A DNA stretch of 64,000 nt from Palsa-504 sp963818225. Its GTDB lineage: Bacteria; Actinomycetota; Actinomycetes; Streptosporangiales; Streptosporangiaceae. The position numbers were made by a program, and so were the translations under genes. Below are positions 62,133 through 64,000 of this stretch, piece by piece (position 1 is the first letter of the stretch; every line of letters begins with the position of its first letter). Below the pieces are notes generated by a model. That model made no database searches and had not been told where the DNA came from. It saw only the letters and a program-made list of their open reading frames with translations. The DNA is taken from positions 372,001 to 436,000 of the forward strand of contig CAWFRO010000005.1 in the NCBI GenBank assembly GCA_963818225.1. The letters are read 5' to 3'.

Positions 62133-63650
62133 GTGAGCAGTGGCAGCGAGCCGGCCGGGGTGGCCTTCCCGGTGGCGGCGGACGGACGAAGGAGCACATC
62201 GGCGCTCGGGCGAGCTGTCGTCGCCGACGCGCTGCGCCGGGTCGATCCCGCCGGGGCCCGCGCCGCCGAGCGGGAGGGCAAGTGGCGCACTCGTTACCCG
62301 GTGCACTTCCGCAGGCTCATCGAGGCGGGGCTGGCCTCCGGGCAGGCCACGTCGTCGGTGGCCCGGGACGGGCTGGAGTCCGTGCACCAGCGGATGCGGT
62401 TCATCAGCCACGACGGCGCGGAGACCGGGCTCGGCGCGCTGGTCTCGGCGCCCGCGCGGGGGAAGCTGGCCACGGTCGCGGTCACGGGGACCGGGGCGGC
62501 CGAAGACGGGCTGTCGGTGCCGTACCGCGGCGAGCGGCTGCGCGGGGACGCCCTGGCGGCCCGGCTGCAGGCCTGGGTGACGGCCGGGGTGATCGAGCCG
62601 TCGTGCGCGGACGCGGTACGGACGGTCGCGGCCCACCCCGACTGGCTGGCCCTGCCCGGCCGGACGGCCGTGGTGCTCGGGGCGGGGGCCGAGATAGGCC
62701 CGCTGCCGGTGCTGCTGAGCTGGGGAGCCCGGGTGCTCGGGGTGGATCTGCCTCGGCCCGGGCTCTGGGAGCAGGTGCTGGCGACGGCCCGGGGCAGCGC
62801 GGGGACGCTGCTCGTCCCGGTGGTCGGGAACGGTGCGGCCGGGAACGGTGGGGCCGGGGACGGGGAGGCGGACCTGGCCCGGCGGGCCGGGCTGGACCTG
62901 ACCGAGGACATCCCGGCCGCGGCCGACTGGCTCGCCGCCGCCGAGGGCCCGCTGGTGCTGGGCAACTACGTCTACGCCGACGGCGCGGCCAACGTGCAGC
63001 TGGCCGCCGCGGTCGACGCGCTGACCGTGCGCCTGGCGGCCGCGCGGGATGATGTGGCGCTCGCGTTCCTGGCCACGCCGACCGACGTGTTCGCCGTCCC
63101 GGCCGACGCGGTCGGCCAGTCGGCCCGCGCGTATGCCGCCCGGTCCCCCGCCGCGAAGATGGGCAGCTGGCCGCTGCACGCGGCCTCCGGCGGGCGGCTG
63201 CTGGTCCGCGCCTACCCGCCCGGCGCCGATCCCGGCATCTGCGACAGCCTGATCCCGCAGCAGGGCCCGAACTACGCGCTGGCCAAGCGGGTGCACCGCT
63301 GGCGCGCCACGGCCGCGCGGGAAGACGGCGCGATCGTGTCGATGAACCTCGCCCCGCCGACTCGCACCCGGTCCGTGCTGAAGAACCGCGTGCTCGCAGC
63401 CGCCTACGTCGGCGCGCCGCGGTTCGGCGTCGAGGTCTTCGAACCCGCCACCACCAAGACGCTCATGGCGGCCCTGCTCGTCCACGATCTGTACGCCGGA
63501 CGCCCGGCGCGGGCCGAGCCGTGGCAGGACGAGGCGCATGCGGCCGCGCACGGCGGCCTGTGGCGCATCGCTTACGCTCCGCGCAGCGCGCTGCCGCTCG
63601 CGGCGCTGCTGGGCTACCGGGCGGCGCGGGCGTCAAGTGAGCCGGGATGA
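62133..63650 (+). CDS. conserved protein with a Rossmann-like segment, unknown function
   Basis: 505 residues from GTG 62133; upstream open codons belong to the hairpin region. A nucleotide-binding-like Gly-rich turn is in LPGRTAVVLGAGAEIGPLPV followed by an acidic VLGVDLPRP, as in Rossmann folds. Later parts hold PGICDSLIPQQGPNYALAKR and TRTRSVLKNRVLAAAY. I recognise no named family. No signal peptide or membrane segment is seen. Confidence 0.65.
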   Translation: MSSGSEPAGVAFPVAADGRRSTSALGRAVVADALRRVDPAGARAAEREGKWRTRYPVHFRRLIEAGLASGQATSSVARDGLESVHQRMRFISHDGAETGLGALVSAPARGKLATVAVTGTGAAEDGLSVPYRGERLRGDALAARLQAWVTAGVIEPSCADAVRTVAAHPDWLALPGRTAVVLGAGAEIGPLPVLLSWGARVLGVDLPRPGLWEQVLATARGSAGTLLVPVVGNGAAGNGGAGDGEADLARRAGLDLTEDIPAAADWLAAAEGPLVLGNYVYADGAANVQLAAAVDALTVRLAAARDDVALAFLATPTDVFAVPADAVGQSARAYAARSPAAKMGSWPLHAASGGRLLVRAYPPGADPGICDSLIPQQGPNYALAKRVHRWRATAAREDGAIVSMNLAPPTRTRSVLKNRVLAAAYVGAPRFGVEVFEPATTKTLMAALLVHDLYAGRPARAEPWQDEAHAAAHGGLWRIAYAPRSALPLAALLGYRAARASSEPG

Positions 63651-63772
63651 CATGCTGACGAGGGTCAGGCCGGCGACGGCGGCGTTCAGGCCGCGCTGGG
63701 CTGACGCCGAGGCGGCGGAAGGCTGGCCTCCAGGCTTCCCCGGTTCGCGGTGTTCAGCTTGCCGTCCGATGT

Positions 63773-63787
63773 CTCGCGATATATCGT
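63773..63787. promoter_or_regulatory. TCGCGATATATCGTG operator-like palindrome
   Basis: A symmetric CGATATATCG core about 45 bp before the DUF1707 start, AT-rich within GC-rich DNA. Similar TATATCG palindromes are often found near PadR-controlled DUF1707 genes; here this is inference only. Confidence 0.4.
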
Positions 63788-63830
63788 GGGGGAACCTGGG
63801 ATTCCCCGGTTCTGGCTGACGGAGGGCACG

Positions 63831-64000
63831 ATGGCAACGGGATATAACGTGCGTGTCGGGGACGCCGATCGCGAGGCGATCGCGGCCCAGCTGCGTGAGC
63901 ACTTCGCGGATGGCAGGCTGACGCTGGAGGAGCTGAACGAGCGCCTGGACCAGACCTTCGCGGCCAAGACCAGGGCGGACCTCAACGTCGTCATGCGTGA
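63831..64000 (+). CDS. DUF1707 protein, cut by window end
   Basis: 56 codons before the edge: VRVGDADREAIAAQLREHFA and LTLEELNERLDQTFAAKTRA, a clear DUF1707 (SHOCT-like) helical domain. ATG 63831 has GGAGG upstream. The C-terminal domain is outside the window. Relative of the 25079 gene. Confidence 0.8.
   Translation, partial: MATGYNVRVGDADREAIAAQLREHFADGRLTLEELNERLDQTFAAKTRADLNVVMR

Noticed and set aside
1..64000. CRISPR array, tRNA or rRNA genes
   Set aside because: No regularly spaced 25-40 bp repeats, no cloverleaf with T-loop consensus and no rRNA segments were seen on either strand.

Overview
The window is a 64 kb, very GC-rich stretch of an actinomycete chromosome. The evidence for this includes F420- and mycothiol-associated enzymes, a WhiB-like protein, DUF1707 proteins, a DUF222/HNH endonuclease, a tricorn-type protease and many GTG starts. 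The mix would fit Streptosporangiales or a relative, but the sequence alone does not fix the genus. No rRNA, tRNA, CRISPR array or intact insertion sequence was recognised.

Region 1 (1-3.5 kb) is ordinary: an aldo/keto reductase cut by the window edge, a Maf-type nucleotide pyrophosphatase, and a two-gene AAA ATPase/TPR membrane protein operon.

Region 2 (about 3.5-24.8 kb) is an accessory island and the most interesting part. Intact operons alternate with decayed gene pieces. Nine promoters share one unusual architecture: a GAAC element, in eight of nine cases exactly 17 nt before CGTnTT, embedded in a CTACTA-N7-TAGTAG dyad. They precede a BlaI/MecI-type repressor plus M56 metallopeptidase, an ECF sigma factor whose start codon abuts the promoter, and operons for FtsH, an MFS exporter, an LPG-flippase-like protein, an AarF/ABC1 kinase, a His-rich membrane-anchored protein, an SPW protein and small membrane proteins. 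I read this as one envelope-stress regulon under dual control: the ECF sigma activates, and BlaI represses through the dyad until M56 proteolysis relieves it. A second M56 peptidase has no BlaI partner.

Region 3 (25-33.6 kb) holds a DUF1707 protein, a SigJ-like ECF sigma factor, a divergent citrate-synthase-like/homocitrate-synthase-like pair with a palindromic operator between them, a D-aminopeptidase, a VOC protein, a HhH-GPD repair protein and a TMEM175-type channel.

Region 4 (33.7-37.1 kb) is a pyrimidine/hydantoin degradation operon (nitrilase-type amidohydrolase, dihydropyrimidinase, F420-dependent LLM oxidoreductase).

Region 5 (37-53 kb) has an SGNH hydrolase, a kinase-flippase fusion, an FMN hydroxyacid dehydrogenase, a tricorn protease, an ABC transporter with its two-component system, and gamma-glutamyltransferase.

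Region 6 (53-64 kb) has lipoproteins, a DUF885 peptidase, an HNH endonuclease, an alpha/beta hydrolase, a toxin-antitoxin pair whose toxin fuses a Doc-like domain to Clp-N repeats, an aldo/keto reductase, a conserved unknown protein and a second DUF1707 protein cut by the end.

Seven otherwise intact genes carry a single frameshift (ftsH, citrate synthase, a membrane protein, tricorn, the ABC ATPase, ggt, HNH). At least one looks like loss of one G from GGG, so assembly indels are the first explanation. They are annotated here as single genes.
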